A DNA stretch of 64,000 nt from Brachypodium distachyon (Eukaryota; Streptophyta; Magnoliopsida; Poales; Poaceae), in assembly GCF_000005505.3 (NCBI RefSeq), contig NC_016134.3, positions 26,797,584 through 26,861,583 of the forward strand. Reading direction: 5' to 3'. The notes under the pieces are model-generated. The model searched no databases. It was not told the origin of the DNA and saw only the letters and a list, made by a program, of their open reading frames with translations. Of this stretch, positions 48,308 to 57,668 are shown piece by piece. Made by a program: the position numbers and the translations under genes. Each line of letters begins with the position of its first letter. Within the stretch, counting starts at the first letter, position 1.

Positions 48308-51300
48308 TCCTGCAAGATTGATGAACGGGAGAATATGTCAGGTAAACAATTATCTTTCCCCTTAATATGCTCAAAAACAACTTTATATCCATTTCCAGTT
48401 ATGATATCTTCAAATAAAACCCATCTTCTAGTAGAACTCTTCTTACTATTGATTTGATTATAATATCTACATATTGCTTCACAATCAGTGCGTACTGTAA
48501 ATTCTTTAAAGCCCAAGTATAGCCTAAACGCGTCTATTGCATGGACTACCGCGAGGATTTCTCTATCAATATTATTTACTGTTTTTAATTTATAACTTCC
48601 CGAGGCATACCTACATATCTTTTCTTCTGCCTTTGGAGAGTACTTATTGGGTTTTTGCTTTAATATAGCACCCCAACCTACTTTAGATGCATCGGTTTCG
48701 ATTATAAAATAATAATCTTCTAATGGCAATTCTAAAGGTTTCAAATTTTTGACCTTTTCTTTTATGGCCTTGACTAACTTTATATCTTCAGAATTAAAAT
48801 ACCTTTGCCCATTCTTTCTTAATTTAGCATATAAAGGTCCAGCTAGTTTTGCTAGATTATCTATATAATTTCTTGCATAATTTACAATCCCTAGGAATTG
48901 TTGTAGAACCTTTTTATCATTCATAGAATCAGGAAATTGTAAAATTTTCTTTGCAATATGCTCTTGCAGATGTATTTTTCCTTCTCCTATTTCGTGCCCA
49001 AGAAAATTGATTTTCTCTTTACAAATCTCCATTTTCTTTTTAGATAATATTAGCCCGTTTTGTTCTACCTTCCTAAAAAAGACTTCAAGGTGAGCAATAT
49101 GCTCCTTGTATGATTTTGAGAAAACCAATAAATCATCTACATATACTAATATAAATGCTTGATTCTCATTAAATATATTTTGCATCTTTCTCTGAAATAA
49201 TGCAGGGGCATTTTTTAATCCTAAGGGCATTACCAGCCATTCATAATGACCTTGAGGGCATGTAAATGCTGTCCAAGGAATAGATTCCTCAGCCATTTTT
49301 ACTTGCCAAAACCCGGCCTTTAAATCAAACTTAGAAAAATATTTGCTTCCTTGTATTCTATTAATCCATTCTTGCTTATTGGGTATATTGAATGCATCGT
49401 CTATTGTATTATCATTAAGTCTCTTGTAATTAATAACCATTCTAGATTTTCCCCTGACTTCCTCAGCGTGATTCCTAACTATAAAGGCAGCTGACCTATG
49501 AGGGCTTCTGCTTTCCCTGATGGCTTTTAATTTTAATAACTCTTCAATATGCATTTTGAATTCTTCTATATCCTTGGGAGTAGCTTCTATTGGTCCTGAC
49601 TTGATTATGTAATCAGGATTGATAATATTTATCTTGCAGACTATGGAGTTCTTATCCCAATGTTTCATTGGTATTTCTCCAATGATTTGTATGTCTTCTA
49701 ATTTTTGCACTATTTTGTCTATATCTTTCTTGGTTTTTATATCTCTATACCAATTTGGTGAGAATGATTGTAAACCTATACATTCGGTATACGTATTTTC
49801 TATATGGTATTCTTCTATGGCATTACTAAGCTCTTCTTCTTTGCAGATTTCAAGAGAACCTTCATCAGCACTATATTTTTCATTTATATTAGATATTTCT
49901 GCATTTTGTACGGATTTTCTCTGTCTTATAATCTCAGATATGTATGGAACGTTATCTTGATATGGGATGAATGTAACTCCATCTTCATGTATAATAGTGG
50001 TTTGCAAGGATTGTTGTAAAAATCTTAAACCTAGTATCATGTCATCCTTTATTACTGACAAATCTCTAATTGTAATTTCATCTATAATATATTTTGTTCC
50101 ATTTATGTAAGATTCAATATTATAGGCCAATTGATTGTGAATCTTTTGTATTCCTGACATGTCTGTAGAGACTTCAGCTTTATCATTGTCTATAGTTTTA
50201 ACTATTTCAGGGCATCTCGCAAAATACTTGTCATGAATGATGTTCTTTGTGCACCCTGTGTCTAATAGTGCTAGTATTTTATAGGAAATATTTGGTTTTA
50301 ATACTATTTTGACTGGGATTCTTATCCCCAGAACCTCCTTAAATGGTAAACGTACTATATATTTGTTTCCAAAGCTAGTAATGGCGTCCTTTAGTTGGAT
50401 AAGCCTATCTCCTTTTCTTTCTTTTACTGTCACCATTTGATCCTTTAATTCAGTATTTTTGACCATATTATCTTCTTGATATTGATTACTACTACTATTA
50501 TTTTCTAAATTATACTTTACCTCTTCTAGATCTGCTTCTAGTTTATTCATTCTATTCTCTAAATTTCTAACTCTACTAAATAAGATTCGTTCTTCTGGTT
50601 CACAAACTATTTCTTGTCTCCAGGCTTGATTTCTAGCCTTCAAACAAGAGGCACAAGCTTGTCTTAAGCATAAACTACATGTAGACCTATTTTCTTGGCT
50701 TGGATAGTATATACAAAACACACATTTTATATTATAATCTCCTTTACCTCTAATCCAATCGTGCTCACAATCTACTTGATTCATCATTTCAATTTTTAAA
50801 CCGGCTAAATCATCTATTAGATCTATTTCATCTTCACTTGATTCTTCTTCTAAAGTATCATTTTCTACTTCATCTGTTTCTATGATAGAGTATATCGACT
50901 CATCATCTTTTATTTCTTCATCGCATACTAGGATATTTTCATTAACACTATCTATAATTAACACTCTCTCTTGCTCTTCATATTTACTAGAATACCTTTT
51001 CTGATCTTTATTAGGACAAGTTTTACTTAGGTGATCTGGTGAATTACATATAAAACACCTACATGTTTTATCATAAGTTTTTCTAGGATCATATCTTCTT
51101 ACATTTCTCTTATGTAAATAAGGAGCTCTATTGTCAGATCTTCTTAGAAAATATCTTTTCTTTGTTCTAAAGTTCCTATTATCTCTCCTCTGGGGTTTGT
51201 AATATTTTTTATTTTTATGCCTATTTTCTCCGTATGTTAATGGTATTTGAACAATATTATTGCAAAAATTGTAGTCTGCTTTTTTCATAGATCTTTGGGC

Positions 51301-53511
51301 TTGTATATCCATACATACCTTTCTTAGTTGCTTAAAAACAAAATTAATGGCCTGAGATATATTTGAAACCGAACCATCTGTTTGTTTCTTATATTCTTCA
51401 AATATTATAGATCCTAAAGGGTCAGGTAATTTGTTAAAATATCTTTCTACTACCCCTTTATTAAAACCTTGTTTAGCGGTGGTAGCATTATATAAATAAT
51501 GCTGGGAGAATTCTTTTATACCTTTCCAACTTGTTAACGTTAATTTTTCTATTTCTCGCAACCTCTCATTCTGCAATGTGGTATCTCCTAAATCTGGGTC
51601 TTCTGCTATGACTATAAGTGATATAATGTTAGCGAAGTTATGGGGATTACTTCCAGCTGCTTTTAATTCTTCATATTGACTAGGAAATGTTTCTACCCAT
51701 TGTTCCCATAAAACTTTTACAGATTCTCCTAAAAAGGTTTCAAGATAGGTTATCATATCTTCCACCTTATTACCTATGCTATGCTGATTTTGTATATATT
51801 TTTGAACTATTAAACCTTTCCATATGCTAATTATATTAGGCCAGTCTATTGGGTCATGGGCTGCTAGATTTAATATTGCACCCTCATTCTTATAATTTTG
51901 AAATTGTACTGGTTTTTCAAAATCTCTTCTTTTAGTACCCATATATCTATATTGTTCAGGGATGTATGTTGGTTGGAAATCATCTTTTTCTGGAGACCAT
52001 GTTCCGGCTGCTCTTCTTGGTCTTTCTCTCTCTCCTTCTCTTTTTACTGAAGTATCACCGTATGTCCTTCTTCTTTTGTTATTCATTTCTACTTCCATAG
52101 CTTCCATTGCATTTTCTAAATTGTGTATTCCTACATCATCTAGAGAGTTTATAAAGTCACTGCTATCTTCAGATCCATCAAAAACTTCATCCTCTTTAAG
52201 CATATCTTTTATCGATTCTTCTTCTTCTTCATAACTTTCAGTTAGTAATTTATTATTTATGTCCCACTGCTCCTCTTCACCTACATCTTTATTTTTATGG
52301 CTCTGGTCTGTATTATTGGCTTTACTACTACCAACCTTATTTTCTTTTATCATTATGTTTTTATTTAGTCTGATTGAACTACCAATGACAGGCTTCTTCT
52401 CATTTCTTAATCTTTTTAATCTTGCAATCTCTCTAATGAAAAACAATTCCTTTTCTCTTATCTTAGGCCAATCTTTTGTCATAGAATTATTATATTCCCA
52501 TTCTATATGTTTCAATTTTCCTTCGTAATGAATTATTTCATTGTTTAAATCTGCCTTTTCCATGTATTCAGTTACGCCACTATTTTTATTTTCATTAAAC
52601 TCTGATTCAGAAGCAAAAGATTCAGTATCATCTATGGTTTCAGGTTTATAATTTGTGAATCTAATGCTGCTGGTACCTTCGCAGTTTTGGTAACTTATGT
52701 AGTTATTAGGTTGCTTTAATTCCTTCTTTTCAATTAGCTCGCTTATTTTCCACTCTTCTCCAGCTCTTTCTTCAGAACTGATTTTAAGAGGACTCATGAA
52801 TTTTATACCTTTTGATTGCATGCTTTCAATTACATCGTCTACATTTACTCTATATTTAGAGCTGCTTTTATTAGTTAGTCTTCCTATAAACTCTATACTT
52901 ACTAATAGATTTGTACCTTTAAATTCTTCATAACCTTTAGTTTGGAACCCAAGACTCATCTTATCGATAAATTCCTTCACAGGCATCATTAAGTCTGGAG
53001 CTATATAGGTTATTAATCTGTTTTCATTCATATCTCCTTCCATAAAGCCTAATGAAGCTTTATCTACTGATCCCCATCTTTTGTCTAATAATGTTATTAA
53101 CACCTTTGCTCCTAATTTCTTTCTTGTCATTCCTTTGACTCCTATGATATACATACCTTGATGAATATATTTATACCCACAATATTTGAGTTCAGTTTCA
53201 ATATTCTTACTCACAATTCTTAATTCTACTGGATGTGTTACCACACTTAACTCCACTTCTCTGGATATTCTATATAATCCACCTCTCCCTTCAAACAAAC
53301 CCATGTGGTATACCTGCTGCGGTTTTATTTTTCTCAATGTATCTTTTTGATACCTTTCCAGGTCTCTTTCTAAGTCTATAACTTCTTCTAAACTATCTAT
53401 ATCATCAGCCTTGCTGCATGACATCCTATGCATCATTGTTAGCGGCTTTGATTCTTGTCTTATTAATTGGAGGTTTCTGTCTCTTCTAATGAAGCTTTTA
53501 GATAAGTCCAT
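48304..53511 (-). CDS. Pararetrovirus ORF3 polyprotein (MP-CP-PR-RT-RH)
   Basis: 1735 codons, uninterrupted, from ATG 53511. Regions by approximate residue: 1-330 a 30K-type movement protein (YHMGLFEGRGGLY, LLDKRWGSVDKASLGF, YIAPDL); 330-480 acidic linker; 500-850 coat region with knuckle CFICNSPDHLSKTC (near 820); second Cys cluster CX2CX11CX2CX4CX2C (930-955), a badna/tungrovirus mark; aspartic protease ALLDTGC (1083); reverse transcriptase with FDLKAGFWQV and YVDD (1453); RNase H with IETDAS (1601), the NIDREI glutamate, TDCEA and the DIFSR end. All expected catalytic acids are present. Length is close to the 194-kDa P194 of rice tungro bacilliform virus. It overlaps ORF2 by 49 bp and ORF4 by 4 bp. 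No integrase domain. Confidence 0.93.
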   Translation of the reverse strand: MDLSKSFIRRDRNLQLIRQESKPLTMMHRMSCSKADDIDSLEEVIDLERDLERYQKDTLRKIKPQQVYHMGLFEGRGGLYRISREVELSVVTHPVELRIVSKNIETELKYCGYKYIHQGMYIIGVKGMTRKKLGAKVLITLLDKRWGSVDKASLGFMEGDMNENRLITYIAPDLMMPVKEFIDKMSLGFQTKGYEEFKGTNLLVSIEFIGRLTNKSSSKYRVNVDDVIESMQSKGIKFMSPLKISSEERAGEEWKISELIEKKELKQPNNYISYQNCEGTSSIRFTNYKPETIDDTESFASESEFNENKNSGVTEYMEKADLNNEIIHYEGKLKHIEWEYNNSMTKDWPKIREKELFFIREIARLKRLRNEKKPVIGSSIRLNKNIMIKENKVGSSKANNTDQSHKNKDVGEEEQWDINNKLLTESYEEEEESIKDMLKEDEVFDGSEDSSDFINSLDDVGIHNLENAMEAMEVEMNNKRRRTYGDTSVKREGERERPRRAAGTWSPEKDDFQPTYIPEQYRYMGTKRRDFEKPVQFQNYKNEGAILNLAAHDPIDWPNIISIWKGLIVQKYIQNQHSIGNKVEDMITYLETFLGESVKVLWEQWVETFPSQYEELKAAGSNPHNFANIISLIVIAEDPDLGDTTLQNERLREIEKLTLTSWKGIKEFSQHYLYNATTAKQGFNKGVVERYFNKLPDPLGSIIFEEYKKQTDGSVSNISQAINFVFKQLRKVCMDIQAQRSMKKADYNFCNNIVQIPLTYGENRHKNKKYYKPQRRDNRNFRTKKRYFLRRSDNRAPYLHKRNVRRYDPRKTYDKTCRCFICNSPDHLSKTCPNKDQKRYSSKYEEQERVLIIDSVNENILVCDEEIKDDESIYSIIETDEVENDTLEEESSEDEIDLIDDLAGLKIEMMNQVDCEHDWIRGKGDYNIKCVFCIYYPSQENRSTCSLCLRQACASCLKARNQAWRQEIVCEPEERILFSRVRNLENRMNKLEADLEEVKYNLENNSSSNQYQEDNMVKNTELKDQMVTVKERKGDRLIQLKDAITSFGNKYIVRLPFKEVLGIRIPVKIVLKPNISYKILALLDTGCTKNIIHDKYFARCPEIVKTIDNDKAEVSTDMSGIQKIHNQLAYNIESYINGTKYIIDEITIRDLSVIKDDMILGLRFLQQSLQTTIIHEDGVTFIPYQDNVPYISEIIRQRKSVQNAEISNINEKYSADEGSLEICKEEELSNAIEEYHIENTYTECIGLQSFSPNWYRDIKTKKDIDKIVQKLEDIQIIGEIPMKHWDKNSIVCKINIINPDYIIKSGPIEATPKDIEEFKMHIEELLKLKAIRESRSPHRSAAFIVRNHAEEVRGKSRMVINYKRLNDNTIDDAFNIPNKQEWINRIQGSKYFSKFDLKAGFWQVKMAEESIPWTAFTCPQGHYEWLVMPLGLKNAPALFQRKMQNIFNENQAFILVYVDDLLVFSKSYKEHIAHLEVFFRKVEQNGLILSKKKMEICKEKINFLGHEIGEGKIHLQEHIAKKILQFPDSMNDKKVLQQFLGIVNYARNYIDNLAKLAGPLYAKLRKNGQRYFNSEDIKLVKAIKEKVKNLKPLELPLEDYYFIIETDASKVGWGAILKQKPNKYSPKAEEKICRYASGSYKLKTVNNIDREILAVVHAIDAFRLYLGFKEFTVRTDCEAICRYYNQINSKKSSTRRWVLFEDIITGNGYKVVFEHIKGKDNCLPDIFSRSSILQE

Positions 53512-53747
53512 TTTTCTGAATTAATATTCCTTGGTGATGCAATTATTTCAGATGATGCTAACACAATATCTTTGTTACTTTGTTCACTATTTAGCTTATC
53601 TAAAATCTGAATTAATAACTGCAGGATTGTATTGTTTTGTCTTATTATTATTTTTGAGTCTTCCTTTGGAGAATCGTGGTCAGAAAAGCCAATCGACGGC
53701 GTTAAATATTTTTCTACTTCTTTTAAGGCTTGGCTATATTCAGTCAT
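53463..53747 (-). CDS. Pararetrovirus ORF2, small virion-associated-type protein
   Basis: 94 codons from ATG 53745-53747, five bases after the ORF1 stop, ending inside ORF3. It contains only the initiating methionine. Hydrophilic with a leucine-rich central helix (NTILQLLIQILDKL) likely to form a coiled coil and a basic/Ser-rich tail, the size and style of Tungrovirus P12 and Badnavirus ORF2, which bind nucleic acid or associate with the capsid. Lack of internal AUGs suits leaky scanning to ORF3. Confidence 0.75.
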   Translation of the reverse strand: MTEYSQALKEVEKYLTPSIGFSDHDSPKEDSKIIIRQNNTILQLLIQILDKLNSEQSNKDIVLASSEIIASPRNINSEKWTYLKASLEETETSN

Positions 53748-53752
53748 ACAAA

Positions 53753-54265
53753 TTACGAGAGGATCAAAGTTTTTACTTCTTGTACTAGTCTTTTAATTTC
53801 AGTTATATCTTGTCTTGTTTCAGTGCTTGGTAAAAAGTCTTTATTTTTATTTAGACAGTGCCCTATGCCTTTTCCAATGGATAACACTTCTTCTTTAATG
53901 TAATCGTTATTCTTACAAACTATACTTTGTTTTGTTTTGGCTTCTTCTAGCTTATGCAGAACTATATCAATTTTATTATTCAAACTATAGTATTTTTCTG
54001 CAAGTTTTTGGTATTCTTTAAATATATTATCAAATTTTTTGTCTAGATTATCTTGCCTTTTTCCCCAAGATATAAAGAAATTATATACTAAATCAACAAC
54101 TGTATTTAGCTGACTATGAGTAGAATGCCAAATATGCTCTTCTGAGGGATTGACTCTGCACCTTATCTCAATATTTTCTTTAGTATGTATAACTTTACCT
54201 GCACAAACTTCTAAGTCTAGATACTTTAATCTTTCAATGATTACGACCTGACTCTGAAACCACAA
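53753..54265 (-). CDS. Pararetrovirus ORF1, non-AUG-initiated
   Basis: An open frame of about 170 codons from an in-frame TAA two codons upstream of TTG 54263-54265 to TAA 53753-53755. There is no ATG anywhere in the frame, so if expressed it must start at a non-AUG codon (TTG is the first plausible one). Rice tungro bacilliform virus ORF I is likewise non-AUG (AUU) and reached by ribosome shunting. The protein is mainly helical and coiled-coil-like (KKFDNIFKEYQKLAEKYYSL, KIDIVLHKLEEAKTKQS), close in size to P24 of tungrovirus. Its first codons overlap the candidate primer-binding site. Confidence 0.75.
   Translation of the reverse strand: MWFQSQVVIIERLKYLDLEVCAGKVIHTKENIEIRCRVNPSEEHIWHSTHSQLNTVVDLVYNFFISWGKRQDNLDKKFDNIFKEYQKLAEKYYSLNNKIDIVLHKLEEAKTKQSIVCKNNDYIKEEVLSIGKGIGHCLNKNKDFLPSTETRQDITEIKRLVQEVKTLILS
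54251..54262 (-). other. Candidate tRNA-Met primer-binding site of the pararetrovirus
   Basis: The minus strand reads TGGTTTCAGAGT, 10 of 12 matches to the initiator-tRNA-Met complement TGGTATCAGAGC, starting five bases from the inner edge of the right terminal repeat. The position after the long leader and beside ORF1 is where Tungrovirus places it. The two mismatches lower confidence. Confidence 0.5.
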
Positions 54266-54266
54266 A

Positions 54267-55515
54267 TATTATACCACGAATATTATGTATAAATAGATAT
54301 TAGATACGTTAATATTCAAATTATTTCGGCTAATATTAGGTTATATGGTAAATTATGATTATCTTTTGCAGGATCTTATAAGGCTGGTGAGGCCAACGGA
54401 ACTACCGACGGTTTTCGCAGTGATGTAATAATCCTACTCAGTACTCACCGTATTTATTACTATATTGCTTCAGGAGTAGCTAAGTTTATTTCCCTAAGCG
54501 TCTTTAGTCAGGTTTATATGGGTGATTTCTTATCGTCTTCCCAGGCAGTTCCACCCGAAGGGAACACTTCTCTACGGTTACAAGGTTCTCATTTCAACGC
54601 CACACACACACGGCTTAACAGAGAACTACACGCAGAGGTTTCTCCTATAGGATCCCTAGCATAAGCACCCACCCGTATAAACATGCTAAAAAGACCGAGG
54701 GAAAAACAAAACTACTTCATTTCACAATATAGCTTACATACGGTTTTCCCTTTCGGGAACCCCCGAAGGGTTCACACAAAGATAAAGAAATTACCTTACT
54801 ACCTTCCCAGTCTTATGTTACAAATGCCTTGATTATACAGGCTTTATTACAGTGGGAAGTGGTAGTACTACTACTAGAAAGCAGATAGTTTTCTGGCTAA
54901 CTGCCCTGAACTACTTGCTATTCTGAAGGCTTGTGTTGTGCTCGATGGTTCTGTGTCCTCCAATGCTGCAAAGAGCCTCCTTATATAGGCACCATGGCTG
55001 GCTCAAATAGTGCTCCCTTGCATTATTTACCTCACCTTTCTCCATGCCCATGATGCATCTACTTTATAGGTCTTTATAGGTCCTAGGCTTCTTTTATAGC
55101 CTTTGGATGCATGCATGCATGGTGATAAGGGGTCTTTTGGCCTGCCACTTCTCTTTGGTTGCATACGAACGTGGCTTCCTTCATCTTGGGAGTAGTCTTG
55201 TGTTTTAATGATAGTGTCTACGACACACTGCAGCCTTACTGTCTGCTTCCTTGACTATTCTTCGTCTGCACACCATAAATCATAGGATCCCATGCATTTG
55301 TGATCTTGGATGCTGATGATGGGTCTTATATGCCTAATACATGCTAACGATGGCTCTTAAGATTTAATATTTTTCATTATTTTTGATTATTTATATTAAT
55401 TTTTTATTAATATATATATATTTTTTTTTTGAATCATATTCAAATCAAATGATATTCTATCAACTATTCGGGGTATAGGTGTATATGTCCTCCCCGCCCG
55501 AATAATTGATAGTAA
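54267..55515 (-). repeat. Right terminal repeat (quasi-LTR) with viral promoter and leader
   Basis: 1,249 bp, matching 46181-47431. For minus-strand genes this is the upstream copy: promoter, transcription start and about 690-nt leader. The leader contains at least five ATGs on the coding strand before ORF1, as in caulimovirid leaders bypassed by shunting. The outer edge stops within an inverted repeat AATTGATA-gtaa-TATCAATT that is complete only in the left copy. Confidence 0.92.
54981..54990 (-). promoter_or_regulatory. Viral TATA box
   Basis: GCCTATATAAGGAGG on the minus strand resembles the 35S-type caulimovirus TATA context (TATATAAGGA). Start of transcription is expected about 30 nt further on, near 54950. 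The same box occurs at 46895-46904 in the left repeat, where it could drive transcription out into host DNA. Confidence 0.75.
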
Positions 55516-56134
55516 GTGGCATTGTTGGCGCTCAAATCTAGTTGCGGTCTGTTTACTGAACATCGACATTATTTCGTATCGCAAAGATTGATATCGCAAA
55601 GAAGATGTATTTTGGAGATCTCAATAACTCTTAGTTATAAAAGTTGCTTTGTAATTTCGTTGGCTCATGATGCAAACCATTGTACCTGTAATGATTTTGT
55701 AGTCCGAATAAAATTACAGGTTATTCTAAAAAGGTGTTAATATATTTTTTCAGGGTTCTTTGCTAATGTTTCATGCGTTTCCATATTTTTATATCATTTT
55801 ACTCTCTGTCCGAAAAAAGTGATTATGATATATTTACGCGGTATAATCTCACGTACTTACGACTTTGGCCCACACGTCCGAACGTAGGGATGACTTGGCG
55901 CGATAGAGTTTAATTAACTGCTTCTTCTTTTCCCCTTTCCTTTCTTTGATAGAGTTTAATTAACTGCTTCTTCTTTTCCCCTTTCCTTTCTTTGATTCAA
56001 CACCGGAGCTATCTTCCAACAGATTTGGCCGAGAATACCGGCAACTATCCATCCATCTCGTGCGTCCTTGCCGTCACGGCCAAGTAAAAAATCGTCTACT
56101 GCGAATCAACCAGCGACCAACACCTGTTCGACAC
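55516..56134. other. Region between virus and LRR pseudogene
   Basis: No gene. Contains a perfect 46-bp tandem duplication at 55902-55996 that probably lies in the promoter or leader of the pseudogene. Confidence 0.5.
55902..55996 (+). repeat. Perfect 46-bp tandem duplication
   Basis: GATAGAGTTTAATTAACTGC followed by a TTC/CCT-rich stretch occurs twice head to tail with no visible difference, about 140 bp upstream of the first ATG of the LRR pseudogene. Confidence 0.9.
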
Positions 56135-57556
56135 AATGTCCAGCAAGAACAACAGCAAGGACCCCTTCTTCCTCCGCGAGGCGGAGGCCGCCCTGGCCGC
56201 CCCGGCCGCCCCGCCGGCCGCCTCCACGCCACCACGCGCCTCAAGAACGCCGACCTCTCCCTCTCCAACCACACCTTCCGCCTCCACCCCACCACGGTCC
56301 TGACGGCCGACTCCGCCGCCGCCGTCGCCGGGGACCTGCTCGCGCTCGCCCTCGCCTACCCCGCCGCGTCCGATCTCAAGGTGCTCCGCGTCCACGGCCA
56401 CCCCCACCGCCCGCGCCTCGCGTCCCTCCTCCCCTGCGCCGCCACACTCCGCGTCCTCGACCTCAACCACTGCCGCTGCGACCTGGACCACGGCCCGCTG
56501 CTGGCTTTCCCGCACCTGACGGATCTACGGCTCCGCGGCTGCGTCGTCTCGCCGGGGTACCTCCAGGCCGTCCTCGCCGCCGCTCCGGCGCTCACAACCC
56601 TAACGGTGACGAGCCTCACCCACGAATCCTCATCACCGAAGGAGGAGGGTCCCGATGCTCCTGGGATCAGATCCAGAGTGCTCTGCCTCCGTATCCGCAG
56701 CGCGACCGTCGAGACGGTGAGCCTCGGCCTCGAGCCATACCACGACGCCGGCTTCCAGGTCGAGATCGAGCTCGAGGCGCCCAGCCTGCGCTCCTTCCGC
56801 TACACGGGGTTCGCCCCCGTCGAGATCGTCGTCTCGCGCCCGCCGACGACGCTGGAACGGGTCGACCTCGACTTCGCCTCCTTCGGAAGCGTCAAGTCGC
56901 GCGACCTCTGCCGCATCCTGGGAAGCTTCTCGGCCACGCGGGCCCTGAGTCTGCGGCTGCAGTGCATCGAGGACATCGTCGCCGGCGACGGCGGGACGCT
57001 GCTGACGTTGCCGAACCTCGAGGCGCTCCAGGTGGACGCACACCACTGGCACTCGAAAGACGAGGAAGCGGCGTCGGCAATGGCAAGGCTGCTCGGGTCT
57101 TGCGGCTCTTGCCCGGCCATGACCAACCTCCATCTCAGGTTGAAACCAGGCGTCGAAGAAGGATCGGGCGCCGCGACAATCTTTCGCCGTGTCCATGGAT
57201 CGATTCAACAAGCTCTCTTATTCCCGGGATTCTAATACCATGAGAGAACCCTGCGAGATGATCCCGGCCGAGCTCGCCGCCTTGAAGAGCAGCTGCGGCG
57301 CCGCGCTCGGTCGCTTGCGGAAGGCGACGCTAAGGTTCGAGGCCAGCGGGGTCGAGTACTGTGGTTTCAAGGTCCAGCTCGCCAGGTTCCTGGCCGGGAA
57401 CGCCATGGGTCGAGGAGATGCATGTTGGCGATGGGAGACAGCAGTTCTGGCCGGACCATCTCTTCAACAGGGTGAAGAAGTGGAGAGCCGATTCCTTCCG
57501 GAGGAAGGACATGCCGGACTCAGGAGGCTTTCGGGTCTTTCCTGAGGCTTATTATT
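56135..57556 (+). pseudogene. FBD-type LRR protein (F-box/LRR family), multiply frameshifted
   Basis: The likely start is ATG 56135 (MSSKNNSKDPFFLREAEAAL). The LRR part continues in another frame (RLKNADLSLSNHTFRLHP, LRVLDLNHCRCDLDHG, LTDLRLRGCVVSPGYLQAVL, LEAPSLRSFRYTGFAP) to about 57180, then a third frame (MDRFNKLSYSRD, AALKSSCGAALGRLRKA), and near 57405 a fourth segment (VEEMHVGDG, FWPDHLFNRVKKWRADSFRR) ending TAT-stop at 57556. The order LRR then C-terminal FBD is that of grass F-box/LRR/FBD proteins, substrate receptors for SCF ubiquitin ligases. No F-box is visible at the N-terminus. At least three indels make this a pseudogene. GC content is high (typical of grass F-box exons). Confidence 0.75.
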
Positions 57557-57668
57557 AACCCTGTGACTGGAGACTGGGATGAGCAGCTGTTAGAACAAAC
57601 CTTCTGGCCCGATAGGCACATGAAGATTAATCCTCAGTGCCTATCTGCTGCCAGGACCTGATGATATT

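Larger units (their letters stand above)
46181..55515 (-). mobile_element. Endogenous pararetrovirus (Caulimoviridae, Tungrovirus/Badnavirus-like), full length
   Basis: One 8,086-bp genome unit plus a 1.25-kb terminal redundancy. Coding is on the minus strand in the order ORF1-ORF2-ORF3-ORF4, all open. ORF3 has movement, coat, protease, reverse transcriptase and RNase H regions but no integrase, separating it from LTR retrotransposons. The genome size, ORF order, a non-AUG ORF1, tiny ORF2 and the second Cys motif CX2CX11CX2CX4CX2C match Tungrovirus/Badnavirus; ORF4 has a viroplasmin-like segment more typical of caulimo-/petuvirus types. The direct repeats cover exactly the intergenic region, like quasi-LTRs of integrated petuviruses. 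No target-site duplication is seen, as expected for integration by host repair. The AT-rich composition differs from the flanking GC-rich genes. Confidence 0.92.

Noticed and set aside
46181..55515. Reading the 46-55.5 kb element as an LTR retrotransposon
   Set aside because: Terminal repeats suggest it, but there is no integrase after RNase H, no target-site duplication, the repeat ends are not TG...CA, and the ORF set (30K movement protein, coat with badna/tungro Cys motif, transactivator-like ORF4) is pararetroviral.
46171..55525. Target-site duplication around the pararetrovirus
   Set aside because: Left flank TTCGTGCAG and right flank GTGGCATTG share no direct repeat of 4 bp or more at the junction.
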